From Coneutiohabitans thermophilus (GTDB lineage: Bacteria > Zhuqueibacterota > Zhuqueibacteria > Zhuqueibacterales > Zhuqueibacteraceae), in assembly GCA_034505235.1 (NCBI GenBank), contig JAPDQY010000002.1, forward strand, positions 1 through 64,000: 64,000 nt of DNA, read 5' to 3'. This document shows positions 52,215 to 61,900 of this stretch, piece by piece. Both the position numbers and the translations under genes were made by a program. The first letter of the stretch is position 1. Every line of letters starts with the position of its first letter. Under the pieces are notes generated by a model. That model was not told the origin of the DNA and made no database searches. It saw nothing but the letters and a program-made list of their open reading frames with translations.

Positions 52215-53090
52215 ATGAAACGCATTTTGATCACCGGAGCCAGCGGTTTTCTCGGCGGACATCTTTGCAGCCAGGCCGTCAGTCAGGCGCAGGTTTATGG
52301 CCTCTGCCATCACCATTCCGCGCTGCCTCCCGGCGTGACGCCCGTCCGGCTGGATTTGGCTGACAGCGGGGGCATCGCGCCGGTGTTGCAAGCGGTGAAT
52401 CCCGACACCATCATTCATGCCGCCGTGCTGCAAGTGGATGAATGCGAAACCCGCCCGGAATTGGCGCGCTTGATCAATGTCGAGGCCACGCGCGTCATTG
52501 CCCGGTGGTGCGGCGGGCAGGGACGACGGCTGGTCTATATCTCCTCCGATCTCGTTTTTGCCGGCGACACGGGCTGGTACGTCGAGACCGATGTTCCCAA
52601 GCCCCTGAGTGTGTATGGTGCAACCAAACGCGAGGGCGAGCTGGTGACGCTGGCGCATTGCCCGCAAGCGGCGGTCGCGCGCCTGCCTTTGCTTTATGGC
52701 CTGCCTTATGCCCGCGGGTATTGCTTTTTCGCCGGAATGCTCGAACGTCTGCGTCAGGGTGAGGAGGTGACGGTGTTTCACGATCAATATCGCACCCCAG
52801 GGTTGGTGGGAAACATGGCTGCCGCAGTTTTGGAACTGGCCGGCACCGGCTTCGCCGGCATCATTCATTTGGGCGGAGCACAGCGCGGCAGCCGGTTTGA
52901 ATTTGCCCGCACCCTTTGTCGCATCGCTGGTTTCCCGGAAACCCTGCTGCGACCGGTTTCGATGTTTGCCGTGGCATTGCCCGCAGCGCGGCCGCGCGAC
53001 GTTTCACTCAAAAACACCATTGCCCCCGGTCTGTTGCGGACACCACTGCTTGGATTTGAAGAGGGGCTGCGCATGCTTGTTGGCCACTGA
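52215..53090 (+). CDS. RmlD-like NAD(P)-dependent sugar-nucleotide reductase
   Basis: 291 residues; ATG 52215. Extended SDR fold: 'MKRILITGASGFLGGHLCSQ' (GxxGxxG), 'NPDTIIHAAVLQVDECE', 'LVYISSDLVFAGDTGWYVET' and catalytic 'SVYGATKREGE' (YxxxK). This is the pattern of dTDP-4-dehydrorhamnose reductase (RmlD), but no rmlA, B or C lies nearby, so the substrate is open. Its last base is followed by a bidirectional hairpin terminator. Confidence 0.85.
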   Translation: MKRILITGASGFLGGHLCSQAVSQAQVYGLCHHHSALPPGVTPVRLDLADSGGIAPVLQAVNPDTIIHAAVLQVDECETRPELARLINVEATRVIARWCGGQGRRLVYISSDLVFAGDTGWYVETDVPKPLSVYGATKREGELVTLAHCPQAAVARLPLLYGLPYARGYCFFAGMLERLRQGEEVTVFHDQYRTPGLVGNMAAAVLELAGTGFAGIIHLGGAQRGSRFEFARTLCRIAGFPETLLRPVSMFAVALPAARPRDVSLKNTIAPGLLRTPLLGFEEGLRMLVGH

Positions 53091-53115
53091 GCCCGTGCCT
53101 GCCTCAGAAAATTAA

Positions 53116-53147
53116 AAAGCCGGAAGTGCAACCGCACTCCCGGCTTT
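53116..53147. terminator. Bidirectional terminator between reductase and hsp20 genes
   Basis: AAAGCCGGAAGTGC and GCACTCCCGGCTTT form a 14-bp stem with one mismatch around a 4-base loop, flanked by A-runs on the left and T-rich sequence on the right. It lies between genes that converge from 53090 and 53183 and would work for both. Confidence 0.8.
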
Positions 53148-53182
53148 CGATTTATCTCAGAACGTTGTTGCGCGACCGGTTC

Positions 53183-53605
53183 TCAGCTCACCCGGATGTC
53201 GATTTCGCGGCTCATGGCTTCCTTGCTCTTGGGCAGCGTGACAGTGAGCACACCATCCTTGTAATCCGCCTTGATGTTGCTGCGATCGATGCCCTCGCCC
53301 AGTCGGAAGCGGCGCTCGAAGCGGCCCTGACGCGTTTCACGCAGATGGAAAGACTGCTCGGCATCTCCCGTCTCCAAACGTTTTTCACCACCCAGCGTCA
53401 GCATGCCGTTGTCGAGCGTGATCTTGAGATCGTCTTTTCTCACACCCGGCAATTCCGCACGCAGGATGAAACCGTCCTTGCCTTCCAGGATGTCGACTTC
53501 CGGCACGAACGATGTCAGGGTATCAGTGCCGTTGAACCAATCGCGGAGCAAAGTATTCTCCAGCTCGGAAAACACGGTCGCAGCGGGATGCCATTTCACC
53601 AACAT
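53183..53605 (-). CDS. Small heat-shock protein (Hsp20/alpha-crystallin)
   Basis: 140 residues; ATG 53605 has AAGGAG eight bases upstream. Alpha-crystallin domain from about 35: 'FVPEVDILEGKDGFILRAEL', 'PGVRKDDLKITLDNGMLTLG', 'GEKRLE', 'RQGRFERRFRLGEGIDRSNI' and 'ADYKDGVLTVTLPKSK' with the conserved GVLT(V/I).LPK. An ATP-independent holdase chaperone in the cytosol. Confidence 0.95.
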   Translation of the reverse strand: MLVKWHPAATVFSELENTLLRDWFNGTDTLTSFVPEVDILEGKDGFILRAELPGVRKDDLKITLDNGMLTLGGEKRLETGDAEQSFHLRETRQGRFERRFRLGEGIDRSNIKADYKDGVLTVTLPKSKEAMSREIDIRVS

Positions 53606-54560
53606 GATCAACTCTCCTTCGGTTTGGGGTTATCGTTAAAGGTTTATTTGTCGTCTTTTGCCTTGTTTTTATGCAAGGCCCATGCCGCTTGTTTTTTCGG
53701 CCAAATTATCCGTGGCGAAATGGTTTGTTCTGCCGATGTGGCATCAGACACTGACCGCGCTGACGGATTGTCCAGTAGTGCCGATGCAATTCTGACGTGC
53801 ATATGAAACGTTGGCAGCTGTTGCGAAGCACCGCCGGTGAGAGCAGAATCGCGCGGCCATCTGGCTTGCGCCGATGCCTGCACAGCAATATCCCGAAAAT
53901 ACCGTAGCGCATACTGTCCGCCCAATGTCACGACCTGAATTTTGCACCCAGATTGATCCCATCAGCGGGGAACGCCGATTTGATCGCGAAGACCAACCAC
54001 CCAAGTGTTGGGGCACAAAAAATTTTGCAGGCAAAGGTGCGGTCCACTCCTGTAGGAGTGCACTTCCCACACGCCATTTATTCCAGGCAACCGCAAGCCG
54101 GCATGCAAAATGCAAACGGCAAAAAAGTACTTTTGTAGTAGACCCTTCAAGGTCAGCACCACGACAGTTCATCTTCATCCCGATGGCTGGCCATACGCCA
54201 TACGGGCTGGGCAGATTACCCTGAAAAACACTGGCATGGCCGCGACGTTTTTGGATGAACGCAGGTACAAAAATCAGATCCACCCGGGTTCAAAAATTTT
54301 GGTTGCAGCTTGCGGGCCGCCTCATAACAGGTGAGAAACGGTTTGGCTTCCGAAGCCTGGAAAAATGGTGTCCGCGCCCGACGTTTTGGAAGCCTCGACC
54401 CGGCCGGGCCGGAAACGTTTTCGGACAAACACGAATTGCCGGCCCATGGCAGGGAGCCCTGCCATGAACACGGAACATTCGGAATTGCATTCTTCGCCGG
54501 GGTTGCTTATCATCCGCCCGCGGGCAAAATCACACCCGATTTTTTGCCAGGAGATGCAAC
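53606..54560. other. 955-base gene-free stretch with perfect palindromes
   Basis: The open frames across this stretch, including one of 179 codons at 53744-54283, have no motif and no natural composition. Two perfect inverted repeats stand out: CACTCCT gt AGGAGTG at 54045-54060 and CATGGCAGGG ag CCCTGCCATG at 54445-54466. The hsp20 promoter must lie at its left end and that of the DUF971 gene at its right end; neither is clear by eye. Confidence 0.5.
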
Positions 54561-54923
54561 ATGCCAATTCGACCTGTAGACCTGAAAAAGGCCGATGAGC
54601 AGACTTTACAAATTGACTGGGAGGACGGCGAGACCAGTTTCTATCCCATGGCATTTCTACGCCGCAGCTGTCCCTGTGCCTCCTGTGAGGAAGCCCGGCA
54701 TGCAAAGCCCGCCGGCAACCTGCTCAGGGTATTGCAGCCGCATGAGATCATTTCCGATCAAGTCACCATAACCCGCGCGGAAGTGGTGGGGCGCTATGCC
54801 CTTCATTTTGACTGGAGCGACGGGCATCACGAGGGCATTTATACTTTCGATTATCTGCGGGCGCTGGCGCAGGAGGAAGTTTGTCGCCGGCTCAAGGAAG
54901 AGAGGGGGCCGGCGGGAGAGTAG
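54561..54923 (+). CDS. DUF971 (GBBH-like N-terminal) protein
   Basis: 120 residues; GGAG stands seven to eight bases before the ATG. 'RPVDLKKADEQTLQIDWEDG', 'MAFLRRSCPCASC' (a Cys-rich C.C..C turn where the family has LR..CPCA.C), 'ITRAEVVGRYALHFDWSDGH' and 'GIYTFDYLRAL' match DUF971. The domain also occurs fused to Mrp-type Fe-S carrier ATPases and at the start of gamma-butyrobetaine hydroxylase, where it binds zinc. A role in Fe-S or metal handling is likely but unproven. Confidence 0.85.
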   Translation: MPIRPVDLKKADEQTLQIDWEDGETSFYPMAFLRRSCPCASCEEARHAKPAGNLLRVLQPHEIISDQVTITRAEVVGRYALHFDWSDGHHEGIYTFDYLRALAQEEVCRRLKEERGPAGE

Positions 54924-54946
54924 AGGCTTGCATGTCCCACAAACAC

Positions 54947-54986
54947 AAAACGCCACCGGGCTTCCACGGAAGCCCGGTGGCGTTTT
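54947..54986. terminator. Strong bidirectional terminator
   Basis: A perfect 19-bp stem (AAAACGCCACCGGGCTTCC and its complement) with a 2-base core loop, with A-run at one side and T-run at the other. It lies between the DUF971 gene (plus) and the giant secreted gene ending at 55044 (minus). Confidence 0.92.
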
Positions 54987-55043
54987 GCTTTTGGAGGCAT
55001 AATCCCAACCGCCGCGGGGGAGGCGGCAACCAGGCCGACCGGG

Positions 55044-58000
55044 CTATTTGATCAGTTGCATTCTGCCGGTGGCAATACGGTTGCCGGCTTGCAGGCGGAA
55101 GATGTAGGTTCCGCTGGAAACCGGAACGCCCGCCTGATTGCGGCCGTTCCAGCGGCGATGATGCTGGCCCGCGTTTAGCTCGTGGTTGATCAATGTCCGC
55201 ACCAACTGGCCGTTCATATTGAAGATCTGCAACCGCACCAGGCCGGGCTGGTCGAGCCGGAAGCGAATCGTAGTTTCAGGATTGAACGGGTTGGGATAAA
55301 CTTCCGCCGCCAGTTTGTAATCACTGATCGGCGCTTGCGCGGCTTCGGCCCACGGCGCGCCGCCCGAGCTTTTCGGAAGCGCCGCCAGCGTCAGCAAGTT
55401 GTACCACACTTCATCGCGGGTGACGTTGGACGATGTAATCATCAAGTTCGAGGCGCTGGTGACATTGTGCGCCGGACCCGAGGAATCGAAGAAATCATCC
55501 AGGTCGCTGTAGAACACCGTGTCAACGGGCGTCGCGAGCAGGTCGTCGTAGTCGCCGAAATTGACCCGCTTCATCTCACCAGTCTGCGACGCGCCCTCCC
55601 GTGTGCCGAAGAGGTAGAGCACGTTGTTGGTAACATCGAGAGTGATGACCGGGCGGGTCCAGCCGTTGCCCTGGATGACGTCATACAGCGTCCAATTGCC
55701 GTTCGTTTCGCGATGATACAGGCCGTTTTTTAAAGTGGTGGCACCACCACCGCCTTTGGTCTTTATGACCATGAAAACCTCGTTGTTGTGGGTCGCCATG
55801 GCGATGTGGTTGTCGGCAAAAGTGCCGGAGGGTTGCTGCAAGTTGCCCGTCTCATCGGTCCACAGCGTATCGTGGTCACTTTCGCTGTGCCGCAGGAAGC
55901 CGAATACCGAGGTGCTGTTGCTGCTGTTTTCTGCGTAACCCACACCGATGCTGTTGGCCCCGCCGTTTTGGAAGGCAACGGCATCGACCAGGCCGGTCGC
56001 CTGATTGAGATTGCGCTTGAGGGTAATTTTCGCAGTCCAGGAGGTCCCGTCGTTGGTTGACTTCTGTCCGCTCAGGGTGGAATCGGCGATCCAGAAGACC
56101 CACAAATTGCCGCCCAGGGTGCGGGTGAGCACCATGTTGCTTTCCTGCACGGAATTGACGGTCTTGGGATAACCGCTGTCGATGCTCCAATTGCCGCCGC
56201 TGAAGCTCAACCGCAGAAGCTGGGTGGTGGAGGGCCCGGGCAGCAGGATGTAGGCCTTGTTGCTGCTGCTCACCAGCACCACATCGGGCCGGGCCTTTTG
56301 CGCCGAGCTGATCTGGATGCTTTGCGTCCATGTGAAACCGTCGAATTTCCACAAATACCATCTGCTGTCGGTTTTCGACTCCGCCGCGAGCCACCAATAG
56401 CCGCCATGATGAAACACTTTACTTTGATTGGCGTTGTCGAACTTGCTGTTGGTGCCGGGTACGGGTGCACCAAACAGATTGCTCGGTTCGATGTCATAGG
56501 GCTGGGAGGCAACCTGTGTGGTTTCAACACTGGTGTAGACGAACAGCGTGTAGCTGCCATTGACCGCGGGATTGCGCACCGCCGTTTCGGGCAAATACAG
56601 AGTGATCGAGTCGTTGTTGGCCGTCTCGACCGTGGCGGGGACCTGAATCTGAATGGTGCGTGTGGCGCTGTCCCCCGCGGCGCCGGCCGGTGTGCCATTG
56701 AGCTGGACGCCAAGCAAGTTGCCATGCGTGATTTGGGTCGCCGTGTTGAAACGCACCCGCACGGTATCCACGCCTGCCAGCATGCGGCCGTGCTTGCCAA
56801 GGCGAAAACCAATGGTATAGTTGGCAACTGAATCCGCGTCGGTCGGCAGCAGGGCCACGCGCGCGGCAGTCACGGTGGTGGTGGCGCGCACCAGATTGTA
56901 GGCCGGCGAATACACCGGCATCGGCTGTGCGCTGGTCCAGGCCTGCAGCGAATCCAAACCAAAGGCGGTTTTGTTGTAGACGCCGGCGAGGGTGTCAATC
57001 TCCACGAAAGCCGTGTCGCCACCTGGAACCGTCACCGGCGTGGTAATGGTGACTTCGCGCAGACTGGAATTGGTCCCCACCGTGCTGGCGGCCACGCCGT
57101 TGACTTTCACGTGCGCCGGAGCGATTGCGGCCGGCACGTAAGTGTTGAATGGAAACCGCAGCGATATCGTGCCGATACCGGCCGTGAGTGTGCCATTGCT
57201 GCTGTCGGTCAACACCACCGGCACTGTGTAGCTGGCTCGGGCATTCACCTCGTTTGGTTCCACTATGACGGAATCCACTGCCACCGGAACCGTCGGCGTG
57301 TTTTGCAGCAGATTGAACCACATATCGTTGGTGCTGGTGTTGCTGGCGCAGACCATCGTGCCAATCGTGCTGTTGACGAATTGGCGGGGCATGGTTGCGT
57401 GCTGCAGGGTGTTGCCAGCGGCGAAGATCAGCCGCGCGGCGGTCACACTGCTCGCCGTGTTTTCGCTGCCGATGGGCACGAGTTTGTACTCCGCAAAACT
57501 GCTGTCGGAACGAATGCCGGCCAGGATCAGGGAGTTGCTGGTGGTGTCGATCGCCAGAGTTGGCGAGGTCCAACCCGCCGCCGGGCTGAAGAAGACGGCA
57601 TGGTTCGACCAGCTACCGGTGTTGCTGCGTTTGTATAGCGTGTTGCGCGGCACCCCGCTGCTGCCGCCAAAATTTCTGGTGATGAGGTAGATGTTGTTGT
57701 TCGGATCGACCGCCATGCTGATCTGATTGTTGGCGTTTTCGTTGCCCTGGTAGGTGAGCAGGTGGGTTTCATCCGTCCAGACACTGTCCGGATCACCTTC
57801 GAGATGGCGGAGGAACCCGTAGCGGCTGGTCGAGCTGGAAACACCCTCTTCGCCATAAGCCACGCCGATGTAATGGTTGCCACTTTGTGTGAAAGCCACG
57901 GCATCGGTGGTGCCTTTATTCTGATTGAGTGACGACTTGACGGTGATGGGGGTCGCCGACCAGGTCACCCCGCCGTCGGTCGATTTCTTGGCCTGCAGCG

Positions 58001-58508
58001 TGCCATTGTGGATGCGGAAAACCCACAAGTCGCCATTGGCGGCTGCGGTAAAACTCAGAGGATTGGCATCGTCGCTGTTGCCAAAACCGGGGATATTGAC
58101 ACTGAAGGCTGTATTCCACGTGCCGGCGCTGTAGATCAGGCCCCAGAATTTGACGGTATTCGTGTGGGAGCGTAATACACCGAGATGCCCGAGATTGCTG
58201 TCCAGCAGCACGTCATAGCGGTTTTTGGCGCCTTTGTCCAGCGCTTTATTGCGCGTCCACACGCCGCCGCCGTCATAGCGCCAAATGTACCAACGGTTGT
58301 TGGTGGCATCCAGTGCAATTGCCCACCATTTGCCATCGTGGTAAAACGTCTTGTTCTGGTTGGATTTGGAAGAGTTGGCGGCCGTGTTGACATGCATGAC
58401 CGCGCCCGGTTGCGCAAGCACCTGCGGCCCCCACGCCAGCCCGGATAAAATCAGAGTGCCCAAGAGACTGGCACGCTTTCGCAAAAACCGTGTGACCAAC
58501 GACACCAT
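55044..58508 (-). CDS. Giant secreted repeat protein with sorting tail, paralog 1
   Basis: 1154 residues; ATG 58508 has AGGAG seven bases upstream. Signal peptide (about 1-33). Two homologous halves, each a predicted beta-propeller of about 330 residues that begins 'NQNKTFYHDGKWWAIALDAT' (N-half) or 'ANQSKVFHHGGYWWLAAESK' (C-half) and continues 'WYIWRYDGG.W' / 'WYLWKFDG..W'. Recurrent 'DPDSVWTDETHLL' and 'DHDTLWTDETGNL' loops carry Asp clusters that could bind calcium. Two Ig-like domains ('ASYTVPVVLTDSSNGTLTAG', 'VANYTIGFRLGKHGRMLAGV') lie between. Tail: 'EVYPNPFNPETTIRFRLDQP'. Probably exported to the surface or medium; function unknown. A paralog follows at 58909. Confidence 0.85.
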   Translation of the reverse strand: MVSLVTRFLRKRASLLGTLILSGLAWGPQVLAQPGAVMHVNTAANSSKSNQNKTFYHDGKWWAIALDATNNRWYIWRYDGGGVWTRNKALDKGAKNRYDVLLDSNLGHLGVLRSHTNTVKFWGLIYSAGTWNTAFSVNIPGFGNSDDANPLSFTAAANGDLWVFRIHNGTLQAKKSTDGGVTWSATPITVKSSLNQNKGTTDAVAFTQSGNHYIGVAYGEEGVSSSTSRYGFLRHLEGDPDSVWTDETHLLTYQGNENANNQISMAVDPNNNIYLITRNFGGSSGVPRNTLYKRSNTGSWSNHAVFFSPAAGWTSPTLAIDTTSNSLILAGIRSDSSFAEYKLVPIGSENTASSVTAARLIFAAGNTLQHATMPRQFVNSTIGTMVCASNTSTNDMWFNLLQNTPTVPVAVDSVIVEPNEVNARASYTVPVVLTDSSNGTLTAGIGTISLRFPFNTYVPAAIAPAHVKVNGVAASTVGTNSSLREVTITTPVTVPGGDTAFVEIDTLAGVYNKTAFGLDSLQAWTSAQPMPVYSPAYNLVRATTTVTAARVALLPTDADSVANYTIGFRLGKHGRMLAGVDTVRVRFNTATQITHGNLLGVQLNGTPAGAAGDSATRTIQIQVPATVETANNDSITLYLPETAVRNPAVNGSYTLFVYTSVETTQVASQPYDIEPSNLFGAPVPGTNSKFDNANQSKVFHHGGYWWLAAESKTDSRWYLWKFDGFTWTQSIQISSAQKARPDVVLVSSSNKAYILLPGPSTTQLLRLSFSGGNWSIDSGYPKTVNSVQESNMVLTRTLGGNLWVFWIADSTLSGQKSTNDGTSWTAKITLKRNLNQATGLVDAVAFQNGGANSIGVGYAENSSNSTSVFGFLRHSESDHDTLWTDETGNLQQPSGTFADNHIAMATHNNEVFMVIKTKGGGGATTLKNGLYHRETNGNWTLYDVIQGNGWTRPVITLDVTNNVLYLFGTREGASQTGEMKRVNFGDYDDLLATPVDTVFYSDLDDFFDSSGPAHNVTSASNLMITSSNVTRDEVWYNLLTLAALPKSSGGAPWAEAAQAPISDYKLAAEVYPNPFNPETTIRFRLDQPGLVRLQIFNMNGQLVRTLINHELNAGQHHRRWNGRNQAGVPVSSGTYIFRLQAGNRIATGRMQLIK

Positions 58509-58908
58509 GTTGGGACTCCTGCTGATGGTGAAAATCCTTGGGACTCCGTCCAACTTGCAGTCCACTGCTTCATGGGCCTCGTCCGTGGAAGCTCTGAAAG
58601 GGGAGAGGAAAAGATGGGAAAGCCGCGAGTGTCCGTTCCATGGACCCCAGGCGCACAGCAGCAATGAAGACGGACACTTCGCTACACTAAATGTGAGTTA
58701 AGAATACCCCAGCGGTCGGCAAGTGCGGAAAGTCTGCAGAAAAAGTCGGTACAACGGCTTGCATGAGTGCCCTCTCCAACAAAAAAACACCACTTGTCCT
58801 GTGTGAGGACAAGTGGTGTCGGGGAAGCCTTGCCATTATCTGCCCGCTTTGTGCGGGACCATCCGATGGCGGCTGTTGAAAAGTATCTTCCCTGCACCAG
58901 CAGCTTTC
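58509..58908. other. Intergenic region between the two giant paralogs
   Basis: 400 bases without a gene. It contains the terminator of the upstream paralog at 58781-58819, followed on the minus strand by the promoter region of the second paralog. Frames crossing it have no motif. Confidence 0.55.
58781..58819 (-). terminator. Terminator of the 58909-62355 gene
   Basis: On the minus strand ACACCACTTGTCCT, a 5-base loop and its exact complement (14-bp perfect stem) are followed by seven Ts. It stands about 90 bases past the stop of the second giant gene, so the two paralogs are probably transcribed separately. Confidence 0.9.
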
Positions 58909-61900
58909 TTACTTGATGAAGTGCAACAGACCGGTTTGTGCTTGGCCATCAACGAGCAGCCGGTAGAAATACGTGCCGCTGGCCACTGGCTCGCCGAGTT
59001 GGTTGCGGCCATTCCACCTGCGTTCGTGAGTTCCTGCTGGCAGGTCGCCATTCACCAGGGTGCGTACCACCTGCCCGTTGAGGTTGAAAATCTGCAGCCG
59101 TACGCTGGCCGGGCTGGTCAACCGGAAGCGCAGGTTGGTGACGGGATTGAAGGGATTGGGATAGGCCGTAATCACGGTTCCCGCACCGGTTGCCACGCCG
59201 CTTGCAGTTTGCCGGCTCTCCTCCGGCGCAATCCCGGGTTTGGCCAATGCGCCGTCGAGCAGGGCGATGAATTGCGACCAGGTCGCGTCGCGCGTGATGT
59301 TGCTTGCCAGCACCATCAGATCACTGGCCGAGGTCAAAGTATGATGCGCGGCTGACAGGTCGAAGAAGTCATCACTGGAATTTTGAAAGATCGTATCGAC
59401 CGGGGCCGACACCAGATCATTGTAGTGACCGAGCGCCACATGCTTCATCTCGCCGATTTGCACGGCGCCTTCGGTCGTGCCCATCACGTACAGCTCGCCG
59501 TTGCTGGCGTCGATGGCACCAACCGGCCGCGTCCAGCCTTCGCCGATGTTGATCGCATAGCTCGACCAATCCCCATCCGTTTCACGATGCATCAGACCGT
59601 TTTTGGCGGCGGTGGCGGTGCCCCCCGCAGTTTTCACGATCATGAAGATCTCATTGTTGTGCACCAGCATGTTGATGTGGTCATCGGCATCGGTGCCATC
59701 GAACTGTTCGAGGTTGGAAGTTTCATCCGTCCAAATCGTATCAGGATCCGTGTCCTTGTGACGCAAAAAGCCAAAGATCGCGCTCGAGCTCCCATCCTCC
59801 GCATAGCCGAGGCCAACATAGCTGTTGCCCGCGTACGTAAAGGGAACGGCATCCGTCAAGCCATTCTGATCGTGCAGACCGCTCTTGATCACCACCGCTG
59901 ATCCCCAGGTGTTGCCGTTGTCACTGGAACGGCGGCCATGGATGGCACCGCCGCTGATGTAGAACACCCAGAGAGCGCCGTTGTTGGCGCGCACCAGATT
60001 CATGTTGGCCTGTTGCACCGCCCACACGGTCTTGGGATAGCCGCTGTCGGTTGTCCAGGTTTGGCTGCCGGGATTGTAAGTCAGCCGCGTGAGGTAGGTC
60101 GTGCTTGCCCCTGGCAGCAGGATATAAACGCGGTTATTCGGGGCGTCGAGGATGCAGTCCGGCCGGGCTTTGGAGAGATTGGTGATCAGGCGCACTGCCG
60201 TCCAGGTGGTGTCCAACCGCTGGCACAGATACCAGTTCTTGCTGCTCTTGTCCTGCAGCATCGCCCACCAATAGCCGCCATGATGGAAGATTTTGCTTTG
60301 ATTTTGGCGCTCGATGTTTTTGGTGGTTGAACTGATGGGCCTGCCGATGCGAATGTCATATCCCTGCGATTGCACCAAAGTGGTTTCGACGCTGGTTGCC
60401 AAGTGCAAATAAAACGTGTCGGCGTGGGAGGGATTGGTGATTCCAGTATACGGGATGAAAAGCGTCACCGAATCGGAGTTGTTGATGGTGACCGCTGCCG
60501 GCACGGTAATGGTTACCGTGCGATTGCTGCTGTTGCCGGAGGCCGTCGCGCTCACGGCATTCACTGTCACTCCCGTCAAACTGCCATTGGCAATTACCGT
60601 GGGCAAGGGAAATTGCACCGTGAACGTACTGGTGCCACTGAGCAGACGTCCGGCTGCGCCCACCCGAAAGGCGATGGTATAATTTGCCGCGCTGTCCGCC
60701 TCTGCAGGGAAGGGAGTGACGGTCGCGGCGGTGACGGTGGTGTTGGTGGCAAACAGGGTGTAGCTTGGCGAGGTCACGGGTGTGTGCTGCGCGCTGGTCC
60801 ACGCTTCGAGGGTGTAGTTGCCCGCCAACGTCGGATTGAGCAGGCCGGTAGCGGCGGTGACCTCCACAGTGACGAGGGAAGACGGAGCGATGTTGACCGG
60901 CGTCGTAATCGCCAGTTCCCGCGTTGCGGAATTGGCCGAAGCCGTGGCCGCCGGTGTGCCATTGATCAGGATGTTGGCAGGAGAGATACTGGCCGGCACC
61001 AGTGTGTTGTCGGGGAAACGCAAATAAATTTGACCGCTACCGGCGCTCAGCGCACCACCTGCCGAGACTGTCATCTGGATGGTGTAGCCGGCATTGTAAT
61101 TGACCGTGTCGGGAGAGACCGCCACCGAGTTGATGATCAGGTTGCTGGCGGCACTGATTGGCAGCAGGTTGAACCACAAATCATCGTCGGTCGTATTGTC
61201 GCCCACCACCATCAAGCCGGTGGTCGAATTCAGCAAGCCGGCCGGCACACTGATGTTGGCGAAGGCATCGGTGCCGGAAGCCAAAAGCGTATCCACCGCG
61301 GCGGTCAGCAGGGTGTTTTCCTGGCCGATGCTGCACATTTTGTACTCGACGATCGCAGAGGTGGTGTTGCGCCCGAGCAAATAAAGCACCTGATTCTCGC
61401 CATCGATCGCAATCGCGGGGGAAGTCCACAAGGGGCCGGTACCAACATTGTTCACGGCGAACTTGCTCCACACGCCGGCGGTGTTGCGCCGATAGAGGGT
61501 GTTGCGGGGATCGCTGCTGTTGCCGCCGGCGGTGCGCACAAACATGTAAATCTGATTTGTGCCATCAACGGCCATGCAGATGTCATTGAGCGCGACTTCG
61601 CTGCCGAAGAAAGTCAGTTGGCTGCTTTCATCCGTCCAGAGGGTGTCGGCATCACCGTCGCGATGATAGAGGAAGCCATAAGCGCTGTTTGCCGCATTCT
61701 TCTCGGCATAACCGACACCTACGTAATTTTGGCCGCCGAGCGTGAAGGCCACGGCATCGGTTGTGCCTGTGGAAACATTCAGGCCGGTTTTGATGGTAAT
61801 GGCGGGACTCCAGGTCGTGCCCATATTGCTGGAGTAAGTCGCCTGCAAGTTGCTGCTGCCATCGACACGAAACAGCCACAGGGTTCCGTTCCTGGCCAGC

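Noticed and set aside
53744..54283. 179-codon frame on the minus strand
   Set aside because: Unnatural composition rich in Cys, Trp and Arg clusters, no motif, weak start; it lies in a gene-free stretch.
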